Source of the DNA: Phytomonospora sp040655735
Lineage (GTDB): Bacteria; Actinomycetota; Actinomycetes; Mycobacteriales; Micromonosporaceae
Reading direction: 5' to 3'
Length of the DNA stretch: 64,000 bases
NCBI RefSeq assembly: GCF_040655735.1
Contig: NZ_JBFAKK010000008.1
Location: 62,001-126,000 of the forward strand
A model generated the notes under the pieces. It did not search any database. It was given only the letters and a program-made list of their open reading frames with translations, and had not been told where the DNA came from. Both the position numbers and the translations under genes were made by a program. Of this stretch, positions 24,340 through 31,849 are shown in pieces. Numbering within the stretch: the first letter of the stretch is position 1; each line of letters starts with the position of its first letter.

Positions 24340-25452
24340 ATGCGCACACGGACACTCGCCCTCACCGCGACCGCGGCGCTCGCCCTCACCGGCTGCGCAC
24401 CCGACGGCGTGCTCGTCACCCCCGACACGATGCCCGCCGAGTCGCTCGCCCTGGTCGAAGCCGGCCTCGACGCTCTCGCCGCCCGGCCGATCATCGCCTT
24501 GGAGGGGACGCAGAACAGCCTCACCTCCAACGTCGACGAGGTCCAGGTCTCGTGGCAGGTCACCGCGGGCGGGTTCGCCTACGGCACGGCCGCGACCGGG
24601 GAGTACGAGACCGGGATGCTCTCCGCCGAAGGGCTCGTCTTCGTCCGCGCGTCGGAGGACTTCTGGCTCGCCGACAGCAACTACGAGGAGTCCGTCAAGG
24701 GCATCGGCGACGACTGGGCCCGCGTGTACGACCAGGGCTGGATCGACCCCGGCGAGTTCATGACGCCGCCGGTCTACGCCGATGGCCTGCGCGAGGCGAT
24801 GGACGAGGCGGGCGTCTTCTTCCGGCCGTTGCCCGAGGCCGTCGCCTACGCCGGCGGGCTCGCGCACCCCGTCGAGGTGGGCGAGGGCACCGTGCACATC
24901 GCCCCCGACGGCGCGATCGTCGGCATCGAGGGCGTCGCCGTCACCGGACTCAAGGAGACCGGCGTCGACTTCACCGGGAACGTGACCTTCCCCGACCGCG
25001 CGGCCGTCGAGAGCCTGCGCGAGGAGGTGCTCGGCGAGGTCGCCACCCTGGGGAAGGTGCGCTGGTACGACAACATCTTCAGCTCCCTCGAAGACGAGCA
25101 GGTCGACATCGACTGCGCCAACGGAGGCGTGTGCACGCTGTCGATGAAGGTCGGCCTCCCCCGCGCCGAGGAGGAGAAGGACGACGACTTCTCCTTCATG
25201 GTCGAGCTGTCCGCGCGGGCCTGGGTCACCGACGGCGACGAGGAGAGCTGCACCGACCGCGCCGAGGTCGCCGCCGGCAAGACCGTGAAACTGTCCTGCA
25301 AGGCGCGGGTCCGGCTCACCGGCGACGCCGAGACGTGGATCAGCGGGGAGGGCACCGCGCAGATGCTCTACGCGATCTACCGCACCGACGTCGCCGGACT
25401 CACCGAGGCGGTCGGTGGCGAGCTGGAGCGGACCCTGGCGGCGAGCGGCTGA
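24340..25452 (+). CDS. secreted lipoprotein, function unknown
   Basis: 370-aa exported lipoprotein. The N-terminus MRTRTLALTATAALALTGC has a lipobox (LTGC) with Cys19 as the lipid-modified residue. The mature part is about 350 residues of mixed alpha/beta sequence; it resembles LppX/LprG-like fold proteins in size and acidic composition, but I see no diagnostic motif. A cysteine pair near the C-terminus (ESCTDR, LSCKAR) may form a disulphide. ATG at 24340 follows GGGAGAAG. The long in-frame extension to 24196 overlaps the TetR operators, so it is rejected. Divergent TetR gene probably controls it. Confidence 0.8.
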   Translation: MRTRTLALTATAALALTGCAPDGVLVTPDTMPAESLALVEAGLDALAARPIIALEGTQNSLTSNVDEVQVSWQVTAGGFAYGTAATGEYETGMLSAEGLVFVRASEDFWLADSNYEESVKGIGDDWARVYDQGWIDPGEFMTPPVYADGLREAMDEAGVFFRPLPEAVAYAGGLAHPVEVGEGTVHIAPDGAIVGIEGVAVTGLKETGVDFTGNVTFPDRAAVESLREEVLGEVATLGKVRWYDNIFSSLEDEQVDIDCANGGVCTLSMKVGLPRAEEEKDDDFSFMVELSARAWVTDGDEESCTDRAEVAAGKTVKLSCKARVRLTGDAETWISGEGTAQMLYAIYRTDVAGLTEAVGGELERTLAASG

Positions 25453-25540
25453 CCTGCCGTAACTCGCTGTCGGCGGCTCGTGTACCTTTGTTGAGTTGCG
25501 CTGCGGGCGTCTCTCGCGCGCGACACGCAAAGGCCCTCCT

Positions 25541-25559
25541 GCCACGGACAGTCCGTGGC
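25541..25559 (+). promoter_or_regulatory. hairpin in the rpsF leader
   Basis: GCCACGGA-CAG-TCCGTGGC is a perfect 8-bp hairpin, 28 nt before the rpsF TTG. rpsF leaders in several phyla carry a structured motif bound by the S6:S18 complex for feedback control; this hairpin is a candidate. The match to that motif has not been tested. Confidence 0.4.
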
Positions 25560-25587
25560 CGACGAGACCATAGGAGGTGGAGAAGTC

Positions 25588-25878
25588 TTGCGTCATTACG
25601 AGGTCATGGTGATCCTGGATCCCGATCTTGAGGAGCAGAAGGTCACCCCGTCGCTGGACACGTACCTTAACGTGATCCGCACTTCGGGCGGGACCATCGA
25701 GAAGCTCGATGTGTGGGGGCGTCGTCGTCTCGCATTCGAGATCAACAAGAAGAGCGAAGGCATCTACGCCGTCATCGACCTGCACTCCACGCCGGAGGCT
25801 GTCGCTGAGCTCAACCGTCAGATGCGGCTCAACGAGTCGATCATGAGGACGAAGGTTCTTCGTCCCGAGATGCACTGA
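25588..25878 (+). CDS. rpsF: 30S ribosomal protein S6
   Basis: Component of the 30S platform that binds 16S rRNA together with S18. 96 aa, standard length, opening with RHYEVMVILDPDLEEQ and containing GTIEKLDVWGRRRLAFEI and the family pattern YAVIDLHS. The start is a TTG at 25588, chosen because AGGAGG sits nine nt upstream and the conserved protein begins exactly there; the frame is open further upstream. First gene of rpsF-ssb-rpsR-rplI, an order conserved in actinobacteria. A hairpin in the leader may mediate feedback. Confidence 0.97.
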   Translation: MRHYEVMVILDPDLEEQKVTPSLDTYLNVIRTSGGTIEKLDVWGRRRLAFEINKKSEGIYAVIDLHSTPEAVAELNRQMRLNESIMRTKVLRPEMH

Positions 25879-25937
25879 CACACCCCACTGATAGACCTAA
25901 TCTCACGCCACGTTAAGCGACCCATCAAGGAGTGGTC

Positions 25938-26438
25938 ATGGCAGGAGAAACCGTCATCACGGTCGTCGGGAACCTGACCGACGATCCCGAGCTTCGATTC
26001 ACCCCGTCCGGTGCCGCCGTGGCGAAATTCCGGGTGGCCTCCACGCCGCGCTTCTTCGACAAGGAGAAGAACGCGTGGACCGACGGTGAGCCGCTGTTCC
26101 TGGCCTGCAACGTCTGGCGTCAGGCCGCGGAGAACGTCGCGGAGTCCCTCACCAGGGGTTCGCGCGTCATCGTTCAGGGCCGGTTGAAGCAGCGCTCGTA
26201 CGAAACCCGCGAGGGTGAGAAGCGCACCGTCATGGAGCTGGAAGTCGAAGAGATCGGTCCGTCGCTGAAGTTCGCCTCGGCGAAGGTTCAGCGCATGGGA
26301 CGCGAAGGCGGCGGCGGTGGTGGCGGCGGTGGCCGTTCCTCCGGCGGCGGCGGTGGCGCCCCGATGGACGATCCCTGGGCTACCGCTTCCCCGGCTGGTG
26401 CGTCGGCCGGCTCGTTCAACGACGAGCCCCCCTTCTAA
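25938..26438 (+). CDS. ssb: single-stranded DNA-binding protein
   Basis: Homotetrameric ssDNA-binding protein for replication, repair and recombination. OB-fold at about residues 3-110 (ITVVGNLTDDPELRFTPSG, FLACNVWRQAAENVAESL, RVIVQGRLKQRSYETREGEK). Then a glycine-rich linker of about 35 residues and the acidic C-terminal tip NDEPPF, a variant of the canonical DDDIPF partner-binding tip. 166 aa. ATG at 25938 after AAGGAG. Lies between rpsF and rpsR as usual. Confidence 0.97.
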   Translation: MAGETVITVVGNLTDDPELRFTPSGAAVAKFRVASTPRFFDKEKNAWTDGEPLFLACNVWRQAAENVAESLTRGSRVIVQGRLKQRSYETREGEKRTVMELEVEEIGPSLKFASAKVQRMGREGGGGGGGGGRSSGGGGGAPMDDPWATASPAGASAGSFNDEPPF

Positions 26439-26477
26439 ACCCGCGCTCCTCAAGCACGCAAGAAAGGCACCAACACC

Positions 26478-26717
26478 ATGGCGAAGGCTCCGCCGATCCG
26501 CAAGCCTAAGAAGAAGGCGAACCCTCTCGACAAAGAGGGCATCACCTACGTCGACTACAAGGACACGGCCCTGCTGCGCAAGTTCATCTCCGACCGCGGC
26601 AAGATCCGTGCCCGCCGCGTCACCGGTGTGAGCGCCCAGCAGCAGCGTCAGATCGCGCGCGCGATCAAGAACGCTCGCGAGATGGCCCTCCTGCCGTACA
26701 CCGCGACGACCCGCTAA
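26478..26717 (+). CDS. rpsR: 30S ribosomal protein S18, zinc-free form
   Basis: 30S protein that pairs with S6. 79 aa, containing YKDTALLRKFISDRGKIRAR and REMALLPYT, both invariant. Notably there is no cysteine: the zinc ribbon C-x-x-C of ordinary actinobacterial S18 is replaced by NPLDKEG and VSAQQQ. Elsewhere cysteine-free S18 is usually a second, zinc-starvation copy; here it sits in the main operon. ATG at 26478 after AAGAAAGG. Intergenic spacing to rplI is 10 nt. Confidence 0.96.
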   Translation: MAKAPPIRKPKKKANPLDKEGITYVDYKDTALLRKFISDRGKIRARRVTGVSAQQQRQIARAIKNAREMALLPYTATTR

Positions 26718-26727
26718 GGAGGCGAAC

Positions 26728-27177
26728 GTGAAGATCATCCTCACCCAGGAGATTTCCAACCTCGGCTCCGCCGGCGACATCGTCGACGTGAAGCCCGGCT
26801 ACGGCCGCAACTACCTGCTGCCGCAGGGCTTCGCGATCGCGTGGACCAAGGGCGCCGAGAAGCAGGTCGCCACGATCAAGCGCGCCCAGTCGGCGCGTGA
26901 GATCCGCAGCCTCGACCACGCCAACGAGGTGCGCGCCCAGCTCGCCGCCGTTCAGGTTCGCCTGACCGCGCGCGCCGGCTCCGGCGGTCGCCTGTTCGGT
27001 TCGGTCACCCCGGCCGAGATCGTCGACGCGGTCAAGGCCGCCGGCGGTCCCGCGCTGGACCGTCGCCGCCTCGAACTGACCAGCCCGATCAAGGCGCTCG
27101 GCCAGTACCAGGTCAACGTCAAGCTGCACCCCGAGGTCACGGCCGGCTTCAAGCTGGACGTGAACGCGGCGAAGTAG
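26728..27177 (+). CDS. rplI: 50S ribosomal protein L9
   Basis: 50S protein of 149 aa. N-terminal domain with KIILTQEISNLGSAGDIV and the signature G-Y-G-R-N-Y-L-L-P-Q-G (about residues 24-34), connecting helix, then C-terminal domain ending FKLDVNAAK. GTG start at 26728 after AAGGAGGC. Last gene of the operon; a strong hairpin follows 19 nt downstream. In mycobacteria dnaB comes almost directly next, here it is 34 kb away. Confidence 0.97.
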   Translation: MKIILTQEISNLGSAGDIVDVKPGYGRNYLLPQGFAIAWTKGAEKQVATIKRAQSAREIRSLDHANEVRAQLAAVQVRLTARAGSGGRLFGSVTPAEIVDAVKAAGGPALDRRRLELTSPIKALGQYQVNVKLHPEVTAGFKLDVNAAK

Positions 27178-27196
27178 CTCGCGTAGTTCGAAAGCA

Positions 27197-27221
27197 GCGG
27201 CCCCGGGTTTCCCGGGGCCGC
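27197..27221 (+). terminator. rplI operon terminator
   Basis: GCGGCCCCGGG (27197-27207), loop TTT, CCCGGGGCCGC (27211-27221), then TTCTTC. Perfect 11-bp stem downstream of rplI. Confidence 0.88.
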
Positions 27222-27250
27222 TTCTTCATGCTCGCCGGCGAGATCCGCTC

Positions 27251-27907
27251 CTACGACCGCGGTGTGCTGTCCGAGCGCCACGTCGTCAGACGGGGACGTC
27301 CCGGCAGTTCGGTGCGCCCGGTGGACCACAGCAGGGTGAGCCAGGGATCCTCGCCGGCCGGAGCCTCGGGAAACAGGCGGGCGAGCACCCGCGAGCAGAG
27401 AGCGGAGGGCGGGGCCCAGGCGAGCCCGAAGCCGACCGCCAGATCGTGCGTGTGCACCAGCGTCTCCTGCAACGCCAGCGCCGCGAAGCCCTCGGGGTCC
27501 GACACCCCGGCGGCGTGGTGGGCGCGGACGTGGGGCGGCGTGGTCCGCACCATGGCGACCAGCAGCGCGCCGCACGCCTCCAGCACCTGCGCCAGGCCCG
27601 CCGGTCCCGCGTCACGCTCGGCGAGGAAGAAGACCGCAGGTCCGTTCGGCCAGCGCCGGCTCAACGCGAAGGGCACATGGGTGTCCAGCGGAGGGCTTTG
27701 CGGCCCCAGTTGCACCGCGTAGTAGAAGAGGTCGTTGGCGAGGTGTTCGGCGGTCTCCCAGCAGTTCCACTCCAGCGAACCGGCCTTGGCGTCCCACCGG
27801 TCGGCGGGTGCGTCGCGAAGGACGCTCACGGCGAGCCGCACGGCGAGGTCGACGTCGTCGGCGGTGACAGGAGACGAGCTCGAACCCGTTTCGGCTGATC
27901 GAGACAT
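27251..27907 (-). CDS. DinB/maleylpyruvate-isomerase-like protein
   Basis: 218-aa soluble protein of the four-helix DinB/MDMPI-N superfamily, which in actinobacteria often uses mycothiol. The hallmark histidines appear in WETAEHLANDLFYY (about residue 53) and TLVHTHDLAVGFGLAW (about 150), consistent with a metal site. The N-terminus is Ser-rich and short. ATG at 27907 is preceded by TACGGT with a six-nt gap, a leaderless start. The substrate cannot be assigned. Divides the ribosomal operon from the AlkZ-like gene. Confidence 0.7.
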   Translation of the reverse strand: MSRSAETGSSSSPVTADDVDLAVRLAVSVLRDAPADRWDAKAGSLEWNCWETAEHLANDLFYYAVQLGPQSPPLDTHVPFALSRRWPNGPAVFFLAERDAGPAGLAQVLEACGALLVAMVRTTPPHVRAHHAAGVSDPEGFAALALQETLVHTHDLAVGFGLAWAPPSALCSRVLARLFPEAPAGEDPWLTLLWSTGRTELPGRPRLTTWRSDSTPRS

Positions 27908-27980
27908 CGCATCACCGTATCGCGAGGGACGTGGGCGAGCCCTCGGGCCAGTGCGCCGGTGATCGGTTCCGGTCAGTGCA

Positions 27981-28997
27981 CTACAGGCCCTCGACGGCGT
28001 GCTCGGCGCCCGGCGCGAGGAAGTTGAGCAGGGCGGTGGCCTCGTCGCCGACCTGGGACCCCTCGGCCGGGGTGAACGCGCGAGCGGGGCGCAGCCGCAG
28101 GGTCGCGCGGGCCTCGGTGCGGGAGAGTTCCCAGGTGGCGGAGGGGAAACCGTCGACGAGGACGGTGCCCTCGCTGTCCCCCGGAAGGAAGCGCACGGGC
28201 GCGGGCGTCGCGGGGTCGGGGATCTCGGCGCCGGGCAGGTCGAGCAGGGTTTCCCCGGCCGCGCCGGTATGAGTGGGCAGGTCCATCAGCGCGACGACCT
28301 CGGCCAGGCGGGACAGCCCCGACCACGCCTCCAGCTCCCGGACCGAGGCCGGACCGGCGGCGGCGAGCCTGCGCCGGATGAGCCGCTCCGGGTCGGGCTC
28401 GGCAACGCGCCGCCCCAGCCAGGTCTCCACGGTCATGTACACCGGCTCGGCGCCGCCGGCCGGCCACGCCTCGCGCGGCGGCACCGCGACCAGCCCCGTC
28501 AGGTGGCCGACCGCCACGGCCAGCGACTCCGGGCGCCGCTCGCCCCAGCCGACCTCGCGGCCGTGCGCGGCGAGCGAGCGGCCGAGGTCGGCGGCCGACA
28601 GGGGGCCGTCGCGGTCGACGATCGCGCGACCGGTGGCGGTCAGCTCCCGCAGGTCGATGCCCTCGACGGAAGGGCCGAGCGCGCGCCGCATCAACCGCTG
28701 CCTCGCCGGGGCGAGAGTGGGCAGCGCCCACAGGCAGTCGGCGGCGGTCACCAGGTGCGGGCGCGAGCCGGCCAGGTCCGTCAGGACGATCTCGCCGTCC
28801 AGGCGCAGGCGCGTGGTCGTCTCCGGCCGGTAGGCCGACAGTCGCGCCCACAGACCGATGTGGATGTCGCGGCAGGAGTCCCCGCGCAGGCCGGCGAGGC
28901 GTTCGAGTGCCTCGGTCACGGGAAGATTCGAGCGCCCGAGCAGCAGCGAACGGGAGAGCCGGGCGCGGTTGAGGGCACGATCGTCGATCTTGGGCAC
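27981..28997 (-). CDS. winged-helix AlkZ-like protein, degenerate
   Basis: 338-aa protein of the HTH_42 (AlkZ/YcaQ) family, some of which are DNA glycosylases. Conserved pieces: IHIGLWARL (about residues 45-53), LTDLAGSRPHLV, GTVLVDGFPSATWEL (about 280-295). The catalytic Q-x-Q motif expected just before the GLWARL segment is absent (here GDSCRDIH), and between FLPG and GTVLVDG about 15-25 residues usually present (containing E-Y-D-N) are missing. So glycosylase activity is doubtful. GTG start at 28997. Alone, divergent from LysE-type exporter gene. Confidence 0.68.
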   Translation of the reverse strand: MPKIDDRALNRARLSRSLLLGRSNLPVTEALERLAGLRGDSCRDIHIGLWARLSAYRPETTTRLRLDGEIVLTDLAGSRPHLVTAADCLWALPTLAPARQRLMRRALGPSVEGIDLRELTATGRAIVDRDGPLSAADLGRSLAAHGREVGWGERRPESLAVAVGHLTGLVAVPPREAWPAGGAEPVYMTVETWLGRRVAEPDPERLIRRRLAAAGPASVRELEAWSGLSRLAEVVALMDLPTHTGAAGETLLDLPGAEIPDPATPAPVRFLPGDSEGTVLVDGFPSATWELSRTEARATLRLRPARAFTPAEGSQVGDEATALLNFLAPGAEHAVEGL

Positions 28998-29085
28998 CCG
29001 ACCATCCTGACTGGTGGGACGAGCCGACCGGGTACGGCGAGGCCGGAGTCACAATGAACTCCGCGAAACGGAGAGGACGACCCCG

Positions 29086-29727
29086 ATGCCTCAGCTCAGT
29101 CAGCTCGCGGGTTTCGCGGCGATGGCCTTCGTGCTCATCGCCGTGCCCGGCCCCAGCGTGCTGTTCGTGATCGGGCGCGCGCTCGCGCACGGCCGCCGGA
29201 CCGCGCTGCTGACCGTCGCGGGAAACACCGTCGGCGCGTTCGTGCAGGTCACGGCGGTCGCCTTCGGGATCGGCGCGATCGTGGCGAAGTCGGCGGTGGT
29301 GTTCTCGGTGCTCAAGTTCGCCGGGGCCGCCTACCTGGTCTACCTCGGGGTGACGGCGTGGCGGCAGCGGCGTGACCTGCACGCGGTCTATGAGGCCACC
29401 GGTGTCGAGCGCGGTTCGGTGTGGTGGACGATGCGCGACGGGTTCGTCGTCGGCGTGACCAACCCGAAGGCCGCGGTGTTCTTCGCCGCCGTGCTCCCGC
29501 AGTTCGTACAGCGCGAGGCGGGCGGGGTTCCGGCGCAGATGGTCGTGCTCGGCGCGCTGTTCTGTGTGCTCGCGTGCGTCATGGACGGTGCGTGGGGGCT
29601 GGCCGCCGCGGCGGCCCGGCAGTGGTTCGGGCGCTCGGAGCGGCGGATGGCGATGGTCGGCGGGACCGGCGGGCTGGCGATGATCGGTCTCGGCGTGACC
29701 ATCGCGGTCACCGCCCGCAAGGACTGA
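29086..29727 (+). CDS. LysE/RhtB family exporter
   Basis: Six-span inner-membrane amino-acid exporter. 213 aa with the family start FAAMAFVLIAVPGPSVLFVIGRALAHGRR (about residues 9-35; PGPS is diagnostic), second motif VVGVTNPKAAVFFAAVLPQF (about 120-140). ATG at 29086 follows GAGAGGA. Substrate (basic, threonine-type or other amino acid) not predictable. No linked LysG-type regulator; the gene stands alone with a terminator after it. Confidence 0.9.
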   Translation: MPQLSQLAGFAAMAFVLIAVPGPSVLFVIGRALAHGRRTALLTVAGNTVGAFVQVTAVAFGIGAIVAKSAVVFSVLKFAGAAYLVYLGVTAWRQRRDLHAVYEATGVERGSVWWTMRDGFVVGVTNPKAAVFFAAVLPQFVQREAGGVPAQMVVLGALFCVLACVMDGAWGLAAAAARQWFGRSERRMAMVGGTGGLAMIGLGVTIAVTARKD

Positions 29728-29733
29728 CGGGAA

Positions 29734-29764
29734 TCCCGCCCGGGACACGCGGTCCGGGGCGGGA
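29734..29764 (+). terminator. terminator of LysE-type gene
   Basis: TCCCGCCCGGGAC and GTCCGGGGCGGGA form a 13-bp stem with one mismatch around ACGCG. Followed by GGCGTC rather than a T-run. Between convergent units. Confidence 0.6.
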
Positions 29765-29780
29765 GGCGTCGGGGTTTCGG

Positions 29781-30380
29781 CTAGGGGACGGCCGGTCCGT
29801 GCGGCTCCGACGACGGTGACGGGCGGGCCGAGGGGCGGTTCTGCGTCGTCAGGGCGCGGAAGAACTCCACCGCGGGAACGAGTCTGCCCTCCTTGCCGAT
29901 CGGTGAGGGCGCCAGCGGCACCAGCAGGTCGGTGACCGGCGAGTGCAGCCACAGCGCCATCACGTACAGGGCGGGGATGCGCAGCAGGCGCAGTTCGAAG
30001 CCGCCGACGGCGAGCTGCGGCAGGCCGCGGATCGCCTTGACCGCGTTGTCGGTGGCGGCCACGAAGGGGCCTTCGGTGAACTGGGTCAGCTCGTGCGTGC
30101 CGTCGTCGGCCTCGCTCGTCTCGGCGCTGGCGATGAGGGCGCCGTCGTCTTCGACGAGGAAACGCCAGCCGCCCGGGCGGGCCTGGTCGAGTCCGTGGCC
30201 GGCGGCGATGTCGTCGAGGCCGAGCGTGTAGATCCGGTGCGGGGTGGACACGTCGAGCCGTTCCTGGCTCGCCTGACTCAGGGCGCGGGTGGTGAACCGC
30301 GCGCCCTCGGCGAACTCGGTGAGCTTGGCGCGGATGGCGTCGGGGGCGCCTCGGGGTGGGGTGGGCAGGTTCAATGCCAT
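29781..30380 (-). CDS. hypothetical partner of the trefoil protease
   Basis: 199-aa soluble protein, unrecognised. It starts with LNLPTPPRGAPDAIRAKLTEFAEG, has a central mixed region with GGWRFLVEDDGALIASAET and ends in a disordered Pro/Ser tail. No signal peptide, no membrane segment. It lies 11 nt downstream of the cysteine protease gene, so it is part of the same operon. Hypotheses: inhibitor/immunity protein, chaperone or substrate of the protease; the sequence decides none of them. ATG at 30380 chosen because the protease frame ends immediately before. Confidence 0.62.
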   Translation of the reverse strand: MALNLPTPPRGAPDAIRAKLTEFAEGARFTTRALSQASQERLDVSTPHRIYTLGLDDIAAGHGLDQARPGGWRFLVEDDGALIASAETSEADDGTHELTQFTEGPFVAATDNAVKAIRGLPQLAVGGFELRLLRIPALYVMALWLHSPVTDLLVPLAPSPIGKEGRLVPAVEFFRALTTQNRPSARPSPSSEPHGPAVP

Positions 30381-30391
30381 GGTTCGACTCC

Positions 30392-31405
30392 TCAGCCCTT
30401 GGTCGTCGTATAGGTGGTGCGCCAGGTGCCGCTGTCCTTGTACCGGTTGAGGAAGTTGTCGTAGGTGACGTCGGAGTCGCCGTCCCACGGGTCGGCGACG
30501 CTGACGTACTCGACACCGTTCGACACGAATCGGCCGCGCACGACCACGGCGTGGCCGCCGCCTCCGGCCCAGTAGGTGCCGACACCGAAGGGCGCCGACT
30601 TGTTCATCTCGGCACCGACCTCGACCAGCGACAGCGCGCGGTTGAGGTACTGGTTGAGGTTTCCCGTGCGGCGCAGGGCCAGGTCGGGGTACCAGGGTCG
30701 GTTGCACGCCGTGCCCGAGCCGGCCGCGCCGCAGCAGTTGTCGAGCTCGTACTCTTCGTTGACGAGCTTGCACTGGGTCCAGGCGGTGGCCGGGTCGTAG
30801 TAGGCGTTGATGCTGACGGTGGTGGCCGCCCAGCACCATTGGGTCTGCTGCTGGTGCTGTTCGGCGAAGGCGAGACGCTGGTCGGCCATGGCGATGACGA
30901 ACTTCTCGTGGCTGCCGCCGTTGGCGTTGAACTGGGCGTTGACCAGTCCGCCGCCGGCGCCGGCCGGGGCGGTGAGGCCGGTGGCGATCATCCGGAGGAA
31001 CACGTTGGGAGAGGCGACCGACTCGATAGAGAAGGAACCGTCCGGTTGGGCGTTGAGCTTGAACTTCTCCCGGGCACCGCCATTGGCGTTGAACTGGCAG
31101 TTGACCTTTCCTCCACCGTTCGTGGTCTGGGTGGTCACTCCGGTTCCGTCGAGGCGCAGGTAGACGTTGGGGAATGCGATCGACTCGAAGGAAAAGCTGC
31201 CGTCGGCCTGCTTGCGGAGCTTGAACTTCTCATAGGGGCCGGTGGCGCCGGGGGCGAACTGGCAGTTGACGGTGCCGGCGCCCTCGGTGGTGGTGGAGGT
31301 GACGCCGCGGCCGTCGAGCCGCAGGCAGACGTTGGGGAAGGCGGTGGAACGGATGGTGATGGGAGTGTCGCCGAGAATAGCTAGTTCAGGTGCTGATAAC
31401 GGCAT
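30392..31405 (-). CDS. beta-trefoil domain-papain-like (C70-type) cysteine protease
   Basis: 337 aa in two halves. The N-terminal ~165 residues contain three repeats of the pattern SxxFPNVxLRLDGxGV...GxxNxQFxxNGG.xEKFxL (about 15-65, 67-115, 117-165), which would make one beta-trefoil of the fascin/ricin type. The second half is a papain-like peptidase: catalytic Cys191 in QQQTQWCWAA, His285 in GGGHAVVV, and Asp in VADPWDG (about 303), the arrangement of the peptidase C70 (AvrRpt2-like) family. No signal peptide is visible, so it may act inside the cell or leave by another route. The short gene downstream is probably co-transcribed. ATG at 31405 follows GAAAGGG. Confidence 0.82.
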   Translation of the reverse strand: MPLSAPELAILGDTPITIRSTAFPNVCLRLDGRGVTSTTTEGAGTVNCQFAPGATGPYEKFKLRKQADGSFSFESIAFPNVYLRLDGTGVTTQTTNGGGKVNCQFNANGGAREKFKLNAQPDGSFSIESVASPNVFLRMIATGLTAPAGAGGGLVNAQFNANGGSHEKFVIAMADQRLAFAEQHQQQTQWCWAATTVSINAYYDPATAWTQCKLVNEEYELDNCCGAAGSGTACNRPWYPDLALRRTGNLNQYLNRALSLVEVGAEMNKSAPFGVGTYWAGGGGHAVVVRGRFVSNGVEYVSVADPWDGDSDVTYDNFLNRYKDSGTWRTTYTTTKG

Positions 31406-31849
31406 CTGTGGACCCTTTCGGGTTGGGCTGGAGTCAGGTCAGTCGCCCGGTTCTCGGGCATGGGGAACCGTGGAGGAAATCGCGGGGTTGCGAAGGAGTT
31501 CTGCTCATCGTGACCGAGAGATCGCTTTACGTTGTTCCTTATAAGAATATGGTCGCCGAGGGTCGGGAGTGTCAACCGGCGTGTGGTCGGAGTTGGCCAG
31601 GGTTCTCAAACTGTTGACGGCATTTTCACGGGTGCGGAAAGAGGGCACCACTGCACTGCGGGAATCGCGTGAAGCTTGGACGCGGCGTGCTTTTAGCGGG
31701 CGTGCACTGAGCCCGTCGTCCCCACCACGGCGAGGTCGCCGGGTTCGGTTTCCAGAACTCTGGCGACCTCTACGACCCGGCCGTCGCTGCCGTGTTCGTC
31801 ACCGCCGCGGCGATCGCGGCGGCGGTCTCCCTTCGCCGAAGGGACCGCG
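31406..31849. other. intergenic region without a convincing gene
   Basis: Unusually AT-rich for this window at 31500-31580 (TTCCTTATAAGAATATGG), which likely carries the promoter of the protease operon on the minus strand. Near 31711-31869 an open frame with a typical membrane-anchor look (YDPAVAAVFVTAAAIAAAVS then RRRDR) ends in TGA, but it has no usable start codon and may be a gene remnant. A short hairpin TCCCTTC-GCC-GAAGGGA near 31827-31843 may terminate purD, which reads the other way. Confidence 0.4.
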
